DNA from: Cynocephalus volans
Taxonomy: Eukaryota > Chordata > Mammalia > Dermoptera > Cynocephalidae
NCBI RefSeq assembly: GCF_027409185.1
Contig: NC_084469.1
Location: 83,425,918 to 83,489,917 of the forward strand
DNA length: 64,000 nt
Direction: 5' to 3'
The notes under the pieces: generated by a model
Databases searched by the model: none
Seen by the model: the letters and a program-made list of their open reading frames with translations, nothing else
Told to the model about the DNA's origin: nothing
Program-made: the position numbers and the translations under genes
Shown: positions 36,589 to 49,130 of the stretch, piece by piece
How positions within the stretch are numbered: position 1 is the first letter of the stretch
Layout of the letters: every line of letters begins with the position of its first letter

Positions 36589-36908
36589 GGATGAGGGTGA
36601 TGGAGGATGGCAGAGAAGACCTAGCAGAGGCGTGAGTGAAGTCCATCAGCAGCAGCAACTTCGCTGAAGCTCATTTTCCCTGTTGCAAAGGTCGAAAATT
36701 CTATGGAAGCACAGGTACGCCTATAAAAGCAGTGCAATGCAAATGAATTTTAACATACAAGAACTCAAACACATCAATGGTTATTTTGCCCTCTAGAGTA
36801 ACTACAGTAATCATTTTAGAAGGACAATCACTTATTAATTCCAACAACATTCTCCTTGTATAAAATGATTCGCAAGTGCCAATTTCAGATTGCCTTGAGG
36901 GCCTGCCA

Positions 36909-36909
36909 T

Positions 36910-36946
<37 letters not shown>

Positions 36947-36957
36947 TTTATTTTTTT
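36909..36957 (-). repeat. (TTTA)n microsatellite, probable expanded poly(A) tail of the TRIAP1 retrocopy
   Basis: About twelve TTTA units on the plus strand directly follow the pseudogene's polyadenylation site in the minus direction. Confidence 0.75.
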
Positions 36958-36958
36958 A

Positions 36959-38214
<1,256 letters not shown>

Positions 38215-38320
38215 TTATTTTAAATATCTTTAGTAGTGGTAAATCTTCATCCTTGAAAGAGAGAACTGTTCTTTTAAAACAAAGTTTATTTCATGATGAG
38301 ATCGGGGTATACTGTGGTGT

Positions 38321-38843
38321 ACTGGTTATCCATTTCTGTTTATAAACCACACCAAAAAACAGCTATGTATTTAGTGCATAATTCTGTGGGTTGGCAATTT
38401 GGGCTGGGCTGAGCTGAGTGGTTCTTCTGGTTTTGTCTGGGCTCATCCATAAATCTGCAGTCAGCTGCTAATCAGTTGACAGACAGACTGGGACAGACCT
38501 CACTGAAATGACTGGCAATTGATTCAACTTTTGAATGAGACAATAGGATTGACAGGCCATGTGTCTCTCATGATTTAGTAGCCCAGCCTGTACTTGATCA
38601 CATGGCAGCTCAGCAGGTTCCAAATGAGAAAGCAGAAGCAGGCCCAAGGCTTCTTAAGACCTACACTTGGAACTGGAACATCACTGTCATATTCAATTGG
38701 CCAAAGCAACACATAGGACCAGCCCAGATTCAAGGGATTAAAAACTAGACCCCACATTTTGATGAGAGGAACGACAAAGTCACATTGGAAAGGGGCATGA
38801 ATATAGGAAGGGGTGGAGAATTGTGCCTATTTTTAAAATCTGA
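38321..38843 (-). mobile_element. MLT1-like MaLR LTR
   Basis: TGGTTATCCATTTCTG...TCTGTGGGTTGGCAATTTGGGC...CAGTCAGCTGCTAATC...GGACCAGCCCAGATTCAAGG in reverse order of the LTR. Confidence 0.7.
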
Positions 38844-38955
38844 AACAAATATAATTGAGCTTATCAATACTGTTTTGGGTTTTAAAAAACCTGAATGTAA
38901 AGTCTGATTTTCATGAATAACCGCCTCTTAAGGACATTCTAAAAGAGTACACAAA

Positions 38956-39132
38956 CACCAAGGTCAAGAGTTCAGATCCCCATACCAGCCAGCCACCAAA
39001 AAAAAAAAAAAAATAGTTCATGGAGTAAGAACTTCTCGGTTAACTTAGTTGGTTAGAGCGCAGCCTTATATAACCAAGGTCCCAGGTTCAGATGCCTATA
39101 CTGACCAGCTGCCCCCACCGACCCCCGCAAAA
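38956..39132 (+). mobile_element. Second paired SINE unit with a shared target duplication
   Basis: A 5'-truncated SINE (38956-39015) with an A-tail, a linker of about 22 bp, and a nearly full SINE (39038-39132) are together flanked by AGTACACAAA at 38946-38955 and 39133-39142. The layout repeats that at 28851-29091. Confidence 0.72.
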
Positions 39133-39576
39133 AGTACACAAATATCTTAAGTAGAACCAGCATCAGTACCACTGAAATAAATGCATGTCCCATCCTCCCC
39201 CACTAGATGACCACTTGGGAGCCACCACTCATCCAAGGTTTACATTCTGGTGTGCTTGTTTAAAACATTAGTTTTATTATTTTATACACATGGTGTTTAT
39301 ATATCCTTAAGGACTGACTTTCATCTTGCCAAACACTCATGAAACTATTTTTAAAATAACTGTTTTAGTGTCTCTGGATTGGCTATGTTATCACAGTAAT
39401 TCAATTTCAGACTTGGAACTAACAATCAGAATCCATGACTGCGTGTAGATAACATTCTGGAGCTTCTAGAATCCAGAGAGGATTATATGCAACCAACCAG
39501 CAGCATCAAACCCAGCTACTGAGGTTTTGAAAATTTTTTAAAGACATTAATAATGAAGCTTCACATTGCAAAATAC

Positions 39577-40045
39577 ATGGTATCATCTGAATATTTGTGT
39601 CCCCCCAAAATTCATATGTTGAAACCTAATCACCAATGCAAAAGAATTAAGAGGTGGGGCTGGGGGCTGGCCAGTTAGCTCAGTTGGTTAGAGCATGGTC
39701 CTGATAACACCAAGGTCCAGTGTTTGATTCCTGTACTGGCTACCCACAAAAAAAAAGGTGGGGCCTTTGAAAGGTGATTAGGTCATGAGGGCTCTGCCCT
39801 CACAAATGGGATTGGTGTCCTCATAAAAGGGACCTGAGGGAGCTTATTAGCCCCTTTTTGCCCTTCTGCCATGTGAGGATACCTAGAAGTCACCATTTAT
39901 GAGGAACAGGCCTTCACCAAACACTGAATCTGCTAGCATCTTGATTTTGTACTTCTCAGCCTCTAGAACTGTAATAAATTTCTGTTGTATGCAAATTACC
40001 CAGTCTAAGTTATCTTGTTATAACAGTCTGAATGGAGTAAAACAA
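39577..40045 (+). mobile_element. MLT1-like MaLR LTR, split by a SINE
   Basis: TTTGTGTCCCCCCAAAATTC...GTGATTAGGTCATGAGGGC...CAGCCTCTAGAACTGTAATAAA...AGTCTGAATGGAG. The SINE at 39661-39755 interrupts it. Confidence 0.85.
39661..39755 (+). mobile_element. tRNA-Ile SINE monomer in an MLT1-like LTR
   Basis: Monomer with A-tail splitting the LTR. Flanked by AGGTGGGGC at 39652-39660 and 39756-39764, and the LTR sequence continues on both sides. Confidence 0.9.
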
Positions 40046-40160
40046 TACACATGTACCATAATGCCTTTAACATGAGACGGAAACTGTGTATATTTGTGTG
40101 CACAAGTATTCTTACACACATTGGAAAAGGTACGAAGGATATACACCAAACCGTTTCTTT

Positions 40161-40231
40161 TGCGTGCGCGCGCGTGAGCGTGTGTGTGTGTGCGCGCGCG
40201 CGAGCGTGTGTGTGTGTGTGCGCGCGCGCGC
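40161..40231. repeat. (TG/CG)n microsatellite with two similar blocks
   Basis: Two blocks of the form (CG)n-AGCG-(TG)n abut a SINE end. Nearly pure alternating purine-pyrimidine with many CpGs. Confidence 0.95.
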
Positions 40232-40298
40232 AGCTGGTGGCGTACAGGGTTCAAACCCTAGCACCATTCTCTAACCAACTGAACTAACCAACCAGCCC
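40232..40298 (-). mobile_element. tRNA-Ile SINE monomer, tail replaced by a (TG/CG)n tract
   Basis: Reverse monomer ending CTAACCAACTGAACTAACCAACCAGCCC. Where the T-rich tail should be, at 40161-40231, lies alternating CG/TG. Confidence 0.75.
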
Positions 40299-40689
40299 TA
40301 TGCCAACCTATTTACCATAGTTATGTTGGGAGGTAGTCACAGTTTGGTAAGAAGTTGGAGGTAGCCAGGGAGGGAGAAAAGAGAACTTCTACTCTTGAGG
40401 CTGTAAAATTATTTGAATTATGTACAATAATTTTGTGACATCATTTTCATGCATTATTTTTTTGAATGTTAAAAAAAATTAAATCATGTTCATCTTTTAT
40501 AATCCTTTCAATCAAAACATTCTTCTTGTCTACTCTAATTCCCTCTTCTTGAAATGTATCCATTTGTTCTACTTTAAGTGCTAAATTAAAATCAGGGTCA
40601 TTCAGATTTGTAACTTTTTTACATTTTTTTTTTATGTTTGTTTGGTTTATTTTGTAATAAAGAGTTTGACTCTGTTTTTAGATGTTTGA

Positions 40690-40990
40690 AAGCTGATATC
40701 CTTTAAACCTCACCTCTCCCTTTTCCCCTTCTGCCCCATATCTAGGCAAGCTGATAAAAAAGCAGGTTCTCCCTCCTTTGGTTCTAACCACACAGGGAAA
40801 CTTTCACCACAGCCCAACCCCCTAACCATTATAAAACCCTAAGCCAATCTCCTTTCTCTGATCTCTCAAGTCATTTTCAGACTGCTTTGGGAAGCTTGCC
40901 CTGCTCTCTCCAGAAAGACTCATTATGTGAGTAATAAAGTTATCATACCTCCTGGTTTGTGTGCATGTGACATCATCAGTCATGATATTC
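40690..40990 (+). mobile_element. Possible LTR fragment
   Basis: A TATA-like ATTATAAAACCC near 40830, a C/T-rich downstream stretch and GAGTAATAAAG near 40930 are arranged like an LTR's U3-R. The ends are not resolved. Confidence 0.4.
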
Positions 40991-41169
40991 AAAGCAAATT
41001 TTGGGTAGGCGTTCATTCTGCCCTCCGGGAGTTGCCACACATATTTTAAGGCTAATTTTCCTACATATCTGTAGGAAAAAACAAACCCTTTTTTCCTCTC
41101 TATTCTACTACTATTCTCAACACTTCCAGAGCACTTTACTTCTGACACTAGATATGTGGGGATTTTCCC

Positions 41170-42425
41170 CATACCAACCCAGCTCCCAACTCTCTGACAC
41201 CAACTGGGTATCCTATAATTCAATCAGGACACTAAGTACCTGGAGTTAGCATAGATCCTCTGGTTAAGTCTTGGTCCCTCATGACTGTCCCCTATTTCGA
41301 CGCCCATCACAAGTAGTTGGTCCCCAGTTACCCATAGTTCTGACTTGGCTACAAATCAGTGATGGTTGTGAGGCTGTCGCTCGGAAGGGAATCAGAACAC
41401 CAACTGAATTTAAAAGGGGTCTTTATTAGATACTCTGGTAAGAAAGCAGCCCTGAACCCAAGTTTTAAGGGTCTTTTTAAGGGCAAAAAAGTCATATCAT
41501 CATATTACAGAAATCACACAGCAAAAGTCACATAGTAAAAGTCACACCCTTCTTGGACAGCAGGGCCCAAAGCAAGCTGGTTACAGAAGCCAAGATAAGC
41601 ATATTAATCAGCCAGAAACAGCAGGAATTTTCCCAGGGTAGTTCCCTCCCTAGGTCGCCTGGTTACATCTGGATACAGTTCTTGTTTTTTATTGGTCAGA
41701 AACAGCACAGGTGGGAAACAGCAAAGGCAGGCAAATTTAAAAATTTTTTTCATCTTACATATCTAGGTACAGGATAATTTCTAACTTCTAATTTCTACTA
41801 GAGGTGCCGGAGGTTTTTCAATCAGCACTTTTCAATCAACACAAAAATGGCATAAGCTAAATCAATCTACCCTATCACAGGATTCCCATAACCCCCTTCT
41901 TAGGTTTGATCATTTGCTATGATGACTCACAGAACTCAGGGAAATACTACTTATGTTTACTGGTTTATTACATAGGGTAGGATAAAGCATATAGGTGAAC
42001 AGGCAGCTGAAGAGATACATGCATAGGGTGAGGTTCAGAAGGGTCCTGAGCAGGAACTTCTGTCCCCAGAGAATTGGGATATAATACCCTGCCAGAAAAC
42101 ATGGATGTGTTCACAGTCCGGGAAACTCTGAACCCTGTCCTCCTGGGGTTTTACAGAGGCTTCATTGTGTAGGTATGATCAATTAAATCATTGGGCATTG
42201 GTGATTGATCTCTCTGGAGATAATGGGGTGGGGATGAAATTTCCAACCCTCTAATCACATGGTTATTTCCCTGGCAACCAGCTCCCGACTGGGAGCTGCC
42301 AGCTACCAGTCATCTCATTAGCACACAAAGACACTGATCACTTCTGAGATTCCAAGGGTTTGAGGAGCTGCACCCCAGGAAAAGGAGCAGAGATCAAATA
42401 TATATTTATTAAGTCACACATCAAA
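41170..42425 (-). repeat. Old approximately 1.25-kb repeat family, copy B, split by a solo LTR
   Basis: Reverse complement of the 50145 copy over most of its length. Landmarks are the reversed CTACGTAATGAAGCCTCC, the CTCACAGAACTCAGGGAAA block and CACCAACTGGGT. The LTR at 41367-41879 interrupts it. Confidence 0.65.
41367..41879 (-). mobile_element. Solo LTR, minus orientation
   Basis: 513 bp from TGTGAGGC to CCTATCACA. The complement of AATAAA at 41422-41427 indicates minus orientation. The same old repeat flanks both sides, so this is an insertion without interior. I did not find a clean target duplication. Confidence 0.68.
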
Positions 42426-42859
42426 TAGAGGTTTTTAACTCAGTAGCCCCTGTGCAAGGATGACATGCAAATTTGTGAAAAGTTCCATAATGAAAAAAAA
42501 AAACACTGATATGGAAAATGCTTGGGAACATCATACATTCAGAAAAACTCATTTGTTCAGCAAACATGTATTCAGTGTCTACTCTAAGCCAGGTATTTTG
42601 CTAGGAAATAGAGAAATAAAGATAGAAACAAAAGCTGCAAACTATCCATAAGAATCCTAAAGTTTACTGGGTTAGACATCCAAGTTGCACATAATCCAGT
42701 GTGGTAAGTGCTAAACATGCACTAATACAAAAGTGAAGAAATTGTTTGGGGCATGCTACTTTGCATTACCTTTTTTCAGGGAGTTTTATATTTTTGCTTT
42801 ACCCATGTGAACAGTGTTTTAATACAACATACTGAATATACAGCTGTATGAGCATTTGC

Positions 42860-43158
42860 CCACATTGGTCCTCATCCTTTATTCCTGTCTTTCTTTCACA
42901 ACTCACATCAGATCCATAAGCCATTCCTTTCCATGTTGCCTTTGAAATAGATCCAGAGTTCAGCCATTGCTGAACATGTCATGCCACTCAAACCCTGGAC
43001 ATCTCTTGCTTGAATTGTTGCAGTAGCCTCCTAACAGCTGCACTTACTGCTCATCAGTCTATTCTCAGTGCAGCAGTTGGAGTATCCTTTGAAAATGTCC
43101 ATCCCATCATGTTGCTTCCCTGCTCAGAATCCTTCATCTTCCCATCTCACCCTGGGTA
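42860..43158 (+). mobile_element. L2 LINE fragment, left of the ERV
   Basis: TGCAGTAGCCTCCTAACAGC...CAGTCTATTCTCAGTGCAGC...CATGTTGCTTCCCTGCTCAG. Continues after the ERV at 49904. Confidence 0.72.
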
Positions 43159-43520
43159 ATGAAAGAAAGAGAGCCGAGATGCCGGGTACCGTTCAAGCTT
43201 TATTAAAGGAAGAAAATCTGCCGGGCTGCGCTCAAAGTGGCAGGCAGCCTGGAGCTGTCCTGAAAATGGTGGTCAGCACCAGGTGTGTGAGTGGTAGAGC
43301 TTATATAGTGCGCCAAGGGCTGGCTGATACCATCAAGGAGGGTCATTATGCTAATGTGAATCAGGGTGGAGAACTGTGTCCTTGCAGAAGCAAAAGGGGT
43401 TTCTGCTTAAGTCAGGAGGCTTCTCGTAAAGGGAAGGGGGAGGGTAGGGGAGGAGGTGGGTGGCACCATTTTGTACTTGGGCTTGTCTGAAGTGATGCTG
43501 GTTATGTTGAAGATCTGTTA
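43159..43520 (-). repeat. ERV 3' LTR
   Basis: Direct copy of the 5' LTR, with the TATA box near 43301 and the AATAAA complement at 43199-43204. Compared with the other LTR it carries a few extra bases near 43405 and about 25 substitutions. GGTA lies just outside at 43155-43158. Confidence 0.9.
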
Positions 43521-43532
43521 TTCCTGCCTTTT
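43521..43532 (-). other. ERV polypurine tract
   Basis: Minus-strand AAAAGGCAGGAA, all purine except one C, abuts the start of the 3' LTR, the place where plus-strand DNA synthesis is primed in retroviruses. Confidence 0.6.
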
Positions 43533-43539
43533 AAGTATA

Positions 43540-44970
43540 GGACAAAGGGGAAAAGGGTGGAAATCTCATTCTTCTGAAGCTACTTCCTGCTGGAGATGGG
43601 TGAAAATATGGAAAAAATAAAAGATTTAGGTGGCGGGTATTGGTTTCATGTGGGGAGGCTATATTCCTCCAGGGAAGGGTCACTGATTCTGAGGAGCTGA
43701 AAGCCTCCTTGCAGGAACAATTAGGCGACCTTTTGGTTGGTGAAAGCCTGCATACGTTCCTGCAAGAAATTAGAGAATCACCAAAACAGACAGGAGCCAA
43801 AAAGTAGGATGAGGCACAGTTAGGGGTCCTAGTAGGGGCATAAGCCAGGGTGTCCAAGGGTTCAGTGAAATGGCTTAAGTTGTCTTGGGTCACCCCAGAC
43901 TCATTTACATAGTAACAGCATTCCTCCACCAAGAAGAGGCAGGTGCCTTCCTTCTCAGCTGTAAGGAAGTAAAGGGCCCGATGCTTCTGTAAAGTGACTG
44001 TCGACTGTCACAAGTGAGGTGAGCTGTCACTGGAGGGAGGAGATGCTATCTATGCTTAGTTCTTCTCAGAGTTTTTGATAGAATTGAGAGGCAGTAGCAG
44101 GGCCCACTATGCCAGTTCCAGTTGCAGGAAGGATCCCTGCCCCAATCGAAAAGTACAATTAGTGCCCTACGGGAGCAGGGGGACTTCCTGAGAGGGGGCC
44201 GAAGTTAGTCCCAGTCCCGTCTCCATGTCTCCATCTGTCTGGAGGGTGATGTCAGGGATGAGCCAAAAGAATATGCAAGAAATCATGCTGGAGGGCAGGC
44301 AGCAGGATAATGTAGTTTTACAAAGGAAATATATTCCAGTTTCAGGGCATGGATGAGGAGCGGGTAAGTGAGTGTGTAGCATTTGGTGTCAGTAAGGCAG
44401 GGTATGGGCAGGCCCCGCACAACGCTGACAGTCCCCACTAAAGTGAGATTAGAGGAAAGTAAACAGACGTTTCTGGAAATGTTGTGGGCTGCATCGACAG
44501 GGAGGGGGTTGACCACAAAAAGTTTCTCGCAAAGTGGGAGACAGATGAGTCACTCTGGACCAGTCTGATTCACTAAGGACTGTGTCATCCCTGTGGACCT
44601 GGAACCTCCATGTTCCAGGTAAGGGGGGGCATTGAGATAGGAGGAAACACACGGGAAGGACGCGAAGGGCTAGGGAGTGAAAAGAATTTAAAGGGCACCT
44701 TGCCACAGTGACATTGCTAAGAAGCATCCTGCTGATAGGAGGTAAAGGAGTGCAGGAGAACCCTTCCTATAATGTTACACTGCTCTCGGGCAGCTGCTGC
44801 CAGTCCTGTAGCAAGTAAAGGTTAGGGACACGGGGTGGCATATACTTATCATGTTCCACAATGGCAAACCTGAGATAGCAGGTTGGGACCAGTCTTGGAG
44901 TAGCTCTTGTGTGAATGACGTGAAGCAGGCCTGCAAGAGTGAGAGGATAATCACCGGGGGAGAGATCATC
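43540..44970 (-). pseudogene. env: ERV envelope remnant
   Basis: The surface-subunit half is decayed and shows only short open pieces. The transmembrane half keeps a C-x6-CC motif near 43920-43945, the hallmark of gammaretrovirus-type env, preceded by a diverged version of the usual ectodomain segment. Frames are interrupted and no intact product is encoded. Confidence 0.72.
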
Positions 44971-45059
44971 CTTCTTCTGGGATTGGGGGAAGAGCAGAGG
45001 CCCTGGAGATTTTCAGTTTTGTGGGTCCTAAAATGGATGAAGTGTGAGGAGATGTCGGG

Positions 45060-46330
45060 TTGGGGTTGAGCAGGGGGACCCCTGGCTTGATGGTAACAGA
45101 TTCTTTGGGTAAAGTCTCAGGTGCTAGTTTTACCAAGGATAAGTGATACCAAGGGGCCATTGCTAGAACTTTTACTGCCATGGGGGTGGTGAGAATTACT
45201 GTATAAGATCCTTCCCAACATGGCAAGAGAGGCTTTGGGATTTGGGTTTTATTATACACTTGCTGTCCTGGGCTCAGTTTAAAGTCTGAGGGGGTGCTGG
45301 AAAAAGGATGAGGTAATAGAAGGTGGGCCTGTTCCCAAAGAAGATCCCTAATGAGTGAAAGAGTAGGGAGATACTGGCCTAAAGGCAATGAACTGGAGGG
45401 GAGAGGTGTGAGAGTGAAGGGGCTACTGTACATAAGTTCGAGGGGGCTGAAGCCTGTGGGCTTGTAGGGGGCAGCCCATAGGCAAGTGAGTGATTGGTGG
45501 GGAGGCCAAAAAGAAGGATGATTTCTGAGGTGGGAACATGCGTGACTGCTGTAGCATCCTCTGAAGTGCAGGGAAAAGCCTCAGTCCAGCCTGAAAAGGT
45601 ATCTACTAATGTTAGAAGATAGCGTGTCCTTTTGTGGGAAGAGTAATATAAGGGCTGAAGAAGGCGTAGTAGGAGTTCATAGCCTATATGAACTGAATTA
45701 TGGAAATAAAAAGGGATTTGTTCAGCTTGTGTGGTAGGGAGGACATAGCGACTGAGAGAGTATACCAGTTGTCCTATCTCTGTGCCCCCAACTGTTGAAG
45801 GTGTTGTATTTCTTGGGGTGTGTCTTTGGATAAAGGCATGAGAAGGACCTGAGCAGGAGAGGAAGAGTGGGGGCCTGGTGATTGAGCAGCCTGTTTTGAG
45901 GTTAGTTCCACCAGTTTGTTTCCCTGGGCTATGGGGTTGTTGGAAGTTTGGTGTCCTCTGCAGTGTATAACCCCAACCTCCTTTGAGAGTTGTGCAGCCT
46001 CAATAGCTTGTGTTAGATTTACTATGGCATAACCCGCCTGGGGGGACGGGCACAGTGCTGGCACTCCCATCTATGAACTACATAATGGGATGTGGGGAGG
46101 TGTGTGGAAAGGGATTGAGAAAGAGGTCTAAAGCCTCCATGCAATTATGCTCTAAGGGTCGTGAGTGTTTTGGGATGAGAGCGGCTGGATTTTAAGGGAG
46201 AGCAAGGTTTAAAGAACTGGGAGTTTTCCATGAAAGTAAGGTGCATAAGTTGTAAGCAGGAAAAGGAGAGAATTGACTTGGCCTTATGGCTGAGAAGGTC
46301 TGGACTGCTTGTTGTTTAAAAGTTAGTTTA
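45060..46330 (-). pseudogene. pol: ERV RNase H and integrase remnant
   Basis: Downstream of the SINE insertion, the C-terminal RNase H motif around IHCRGHQ is visible near 45970. The integrase core (LVDTFSGWTEAFP, near 45590) keeps the first acidic residue. The C-terminal integrase domain around WEGSYTVILTTP is near 45210-45160. Frames change between blocks, so no continuous polymerase could be made. Confidence 0.78.
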
Positions 46331-46505
46331 GGGCCGGCACCGTGGCGCACTCAGGAGAGTCCGGCGCTTGGGAGCGCAGCGGAGCTCCCGCCGCGGGTTC
46401 AGATCCTATATAGGAATGGCCGATGCACTCACTGGCTGAGCGCGTGCGGACGACACCACGCCCAGGGTTGCGATCCCCTTACCGGTCACAAAAAGATGAA
46501 AAAAA
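46331..46505 (+). mobile_element. tRNA-Ile-type SINE dimer inserted in ERV pol, divergent left monomer
   Basis: A two-monomer SINE with a short A-rich tail is flanked by the 13-bp duplication AAAGTTAGTTTAG (46318-46330 and 46506-46518). The right monomer ends like the other dimers (TTACCGGTCA). The left monomer is unusual: its anticodon-arm region is GC-rich (around GGAGCGCAGCGGAGC) instead of GCTGATAACACC. It postdates the provirus. Confidence 0.9.
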
Positions 46506-46515
46506 TAAAGTTAGT

Positions 46516-47454
46516 TTAGAGCTTTCTTATAACCCCATAAACAGGGGCCCATTCTCGAGCTGTGCTGTCTAGTTGTTTAGAAACGTATGTAACCAGGGAG
46601 AAAATATCTCCTGCATCTTGTCCCAAAACCCCGACCACCTGTCCTTGGGTTTTTTTGGTGACGTATAGGATAAAAAGATGAGATAGGTTTGGGAGAGATG
46701 GAGCTGGGGCTGCGAGGAGAGTAGCTTTTAATCGCTGGAAGGGAGAATGCATGGGTTTCATGGAATCTAAGGGAATGGCAGGATTCCCTTTGGCTGCCCC
46801 ATAAAGTGGTTTTGCTAGCACACCAAAGTTAGGAATCCATAGGCACAAATACCCTGCAAGCCCCAAGAAAGAAAAGATTTCACCCTTTGTGGTAGGAGTA
46901 AGAAGTTCAGAAATTAAACTCTTGCGATCCACCATTTCTCTGATGTTGGGGGTGAGGTGGACTCCCAAGTAGGTGACTGAAGAAGAAGAAATTTGGGCCT
47001 TGCTGGGGACACTGGATATCCCCTGGAGGCCAGAAAATTAAGGAGAGCAACAGTGTGGGCCTGTGAATCCTCATAGCAAGGGCTACAAAGGAGGAGGCCA
47101 TCCACATATTGTATTAAAGGGCTAGAGGTTGTGGGGGGAGTTCAGATGAGTCTTGAGCTAAGGCATGGCCAGAAAAGTGGGGGCTACCCCTGAGGTAGTA
47201 CTGCCCAAGTAAGTTGTTGGGAATGGTGCGTGTCAGGATTAGTCCTGTACTAAATGGTATGAGCTGTTAGGCTTTATAACTGGAAGGATGGGTGTATTGA
47301 AAAGCGAGTAGGTAGGCTGTGAGAGATGAGAAGAAAGGAGTTTGTGTACAATGGGTTTTAAGCCTATTAGGTGTTTGCTAGTGATGGGGTATTGAGGGAC
47401 ATCAGGGAACAAAGAGGGGTTCTGCAATTTAACAAGGATAGGGGAATGGTGCAT
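46516..47454 (-). pseudogene. pol: ERV reverse transcriptase remnant, frame-broken
   Basis: Fingers-domain sequence (47454-47239), the palm catalytic box, and thumb/connection sequence (46968-46516) occur in order but in different frames, so indels have broken the gene. The catalytic YxDD box at 47097-47108 reads YVDG, losing one metal-binding aspartate. The connection part continues until the inserted SINE dimer at 46505. Confidence 0.8.
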
Positions 47455-47526
47455 AGCAACGGAGGGAGAAGAAGCCTCCCATAATAGGGATTAACCTTAT
47501 TTGAGGGGAAGGGGAAGGTGGAAGCC

Positions 47527-47874
47527 TCAGGGGCCAGGTCTGGGTGCAGCATGTAACAGGAGTATTGTAGCTGGAGATAAAGTGTTTAGGGTAAAAGTAG
47601 CTTTGAATTTGAAAAGAATGTCCCATCCCAGTAAGGGGGTTGGGCATTGAGGCATTATTAAGAATTTGTGTGTGAATTGGGTGTGATGTAGGGTGCAGGA
47701 AAGGGCTTGAGTGATCCGTGGGTGGAATTCTGATCCTGTGACCCCTGCTATTGTGATAGAGGATGGGGTTGTTGGTCCTGCATATTCAGGAAGGGTAGAG
47801 TAAATGGCCCCTGTATTGATGACAAAAGAGAGTGGCTTACCTGCTATGAAGTGAGTTACCCTGGGCTGATGCAT
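47527..47874 (-). pseudogene. pro: ERV protease remnant
   Basis: A 115-codon frame reads as a retropepsin: a flap-and-core layout ending in an LLG-x-DIL-type helix. The catalytic triad position reads N-T-G instead of D-T-G (around residue 20), so the enzyme would be inactive. It directly follows gag in the minus direction. Confidence 0.8.
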
Positions 47875-48020
47875 GGTGATCTCTGTGGGGACCTCAGGCC
47901 CTGGGCATTGTCAGTCCTCCTCCTGGGCAAAGCCGAGAAGCTCCAGTAGGGATAGCCATGAAGCCAAAGGCTGTAGGTTGGGGACTGGGCCACTCCCTCT
48001 CTGGCGAGCAGCACAGTCAA

Positions 48021-48785
48021 TCAATCCCCCAGTAACCCGGCCATTTGCAGTGAGGATGGGTTATGACAGGCCCATGCCAAGTGGCTCAGTTGACTGCATT
48101 TGAAGCAGTTCACGGGTGGCTTGCTTCTTAAGATGGCCAGCTTCGGAGTATGTGAGCCACAGATGGCATTAGCCAGGAGCTGGTATTTGGCCTGATCTCT
48201 TTTATAGTTTTCTTGAAAATCAGGGGCTGATTGGGTAATAAAATGAGAGTGTAAGAGGGCCATGCCTGCAGGAGAGTTTGGATCTATACATTTGTATTCA
48301 TGTAAAGCCTCAGAGAGGCGGGTTAGGAACTCACTGGGATTTTCAGTGGATCTCTGTGCGATTTCTCTAAGCTTGTCATAATTGACTGACTTGTGAGTAG
48401 CCTTTTGGAGGCCGTGAAGTAGGTGTGTGATCATGTTATCCCAGAGATCTTGATCCCCATGGCTGGCCTGGTGGTCCCAATTTGGGTCTGTGCAAGGAAC
48501 AGAAATGGCTCTGACAGGCCGCCTACTATTTTGAGCATGTACCTGAGCCACCATCCAGACCTGCTCCCTGTACATGGACTCAGACAATTCCTTCCATGCC
48601 AGCCACTTCACGGAAGGCTTATAAAAAGCTGGAGCTGAGGTGGGGTTGTTACCTAACAAAGGGGAAGAAATGGAGGAGTTGGGCTGAGGACAAGCATCTG
48701 GAGGCCAGGTGTGGGGAAGAGAGAGAAATGTGGAGGGCTGACAGATCAGAAGATTGATCCGAGTCTGGAAGGAGAGGTCGAGCAT
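48021..48785 (-). pseudogene. gag: ERV gag remnant (capsid-nucleocapsid)
   Basis: A 254-codon open frame shows a capsid major-homology-type stretch (around FLTRLSEALHEY) in its second half. Near residues 227-240 it has one intact C-x2-C-x4-H-x4-C zinc knuckle, the single-knuckle arrangement of gammaretrovirus-like nucleocapsids. The matrix part upstream is not in the same continuous frame and falls in the region with the 89-bp duplication. In function gag forms the virion core; this copy is not a complete gene. Confidence 0.82.
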
Positions 48786-48939
48786 GAGCTAGGAGAATTT
48801 GAGACACAGGACAGTTTTGACAGAGAGAAGAATGCTTTCAGAGATAGGATAAGGCCTGAACAAGGAATCTCTAGCTTTTGCCATTTCAGTGAGTGTCTAA
48901 ATTGAGTGCCATCTTGTAGCCACTGAGATCCATTGTAAC

Positions 48940-49130
48940 AAGGTGTTTGAGTTTTAATGTCTCCCTGGAGGCTGAGAAATTGGCCAGGAGATGGCCCAGA
49001 GGCATAGAGCACTGAGAACAGTAGAAAACAAGATGTTTAGGCTTAATGTCTCCCTGGAGGCCAAGAAATTGGCCAGGAGACAGCCCAAGGGCATAGATCA
49101 TGGAGGTTTGGATTGTGGGGAATCCCATTT
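48940..49130 (-). repeat. Tandem 89-bp duplication in the ERV leader / early gag region
   Basis: The plus-strand string TAATGTCTCCCTGGAGG recurs at 48955 and 49044, 89 bp apart, and similarity extends over most of each unit (including AAATTGGCCAGGAGA). Eighty-nine is not a multiple of three, so it would shift any frame through it. It lies between the primer site and the recognisable gag frame. Confidence 0.75.

Noticed and set aside
40822-41223. 133-codon minus-strand frame
   Set aside because: Falls across a probable LTR fragment and an old repeat. No domain.
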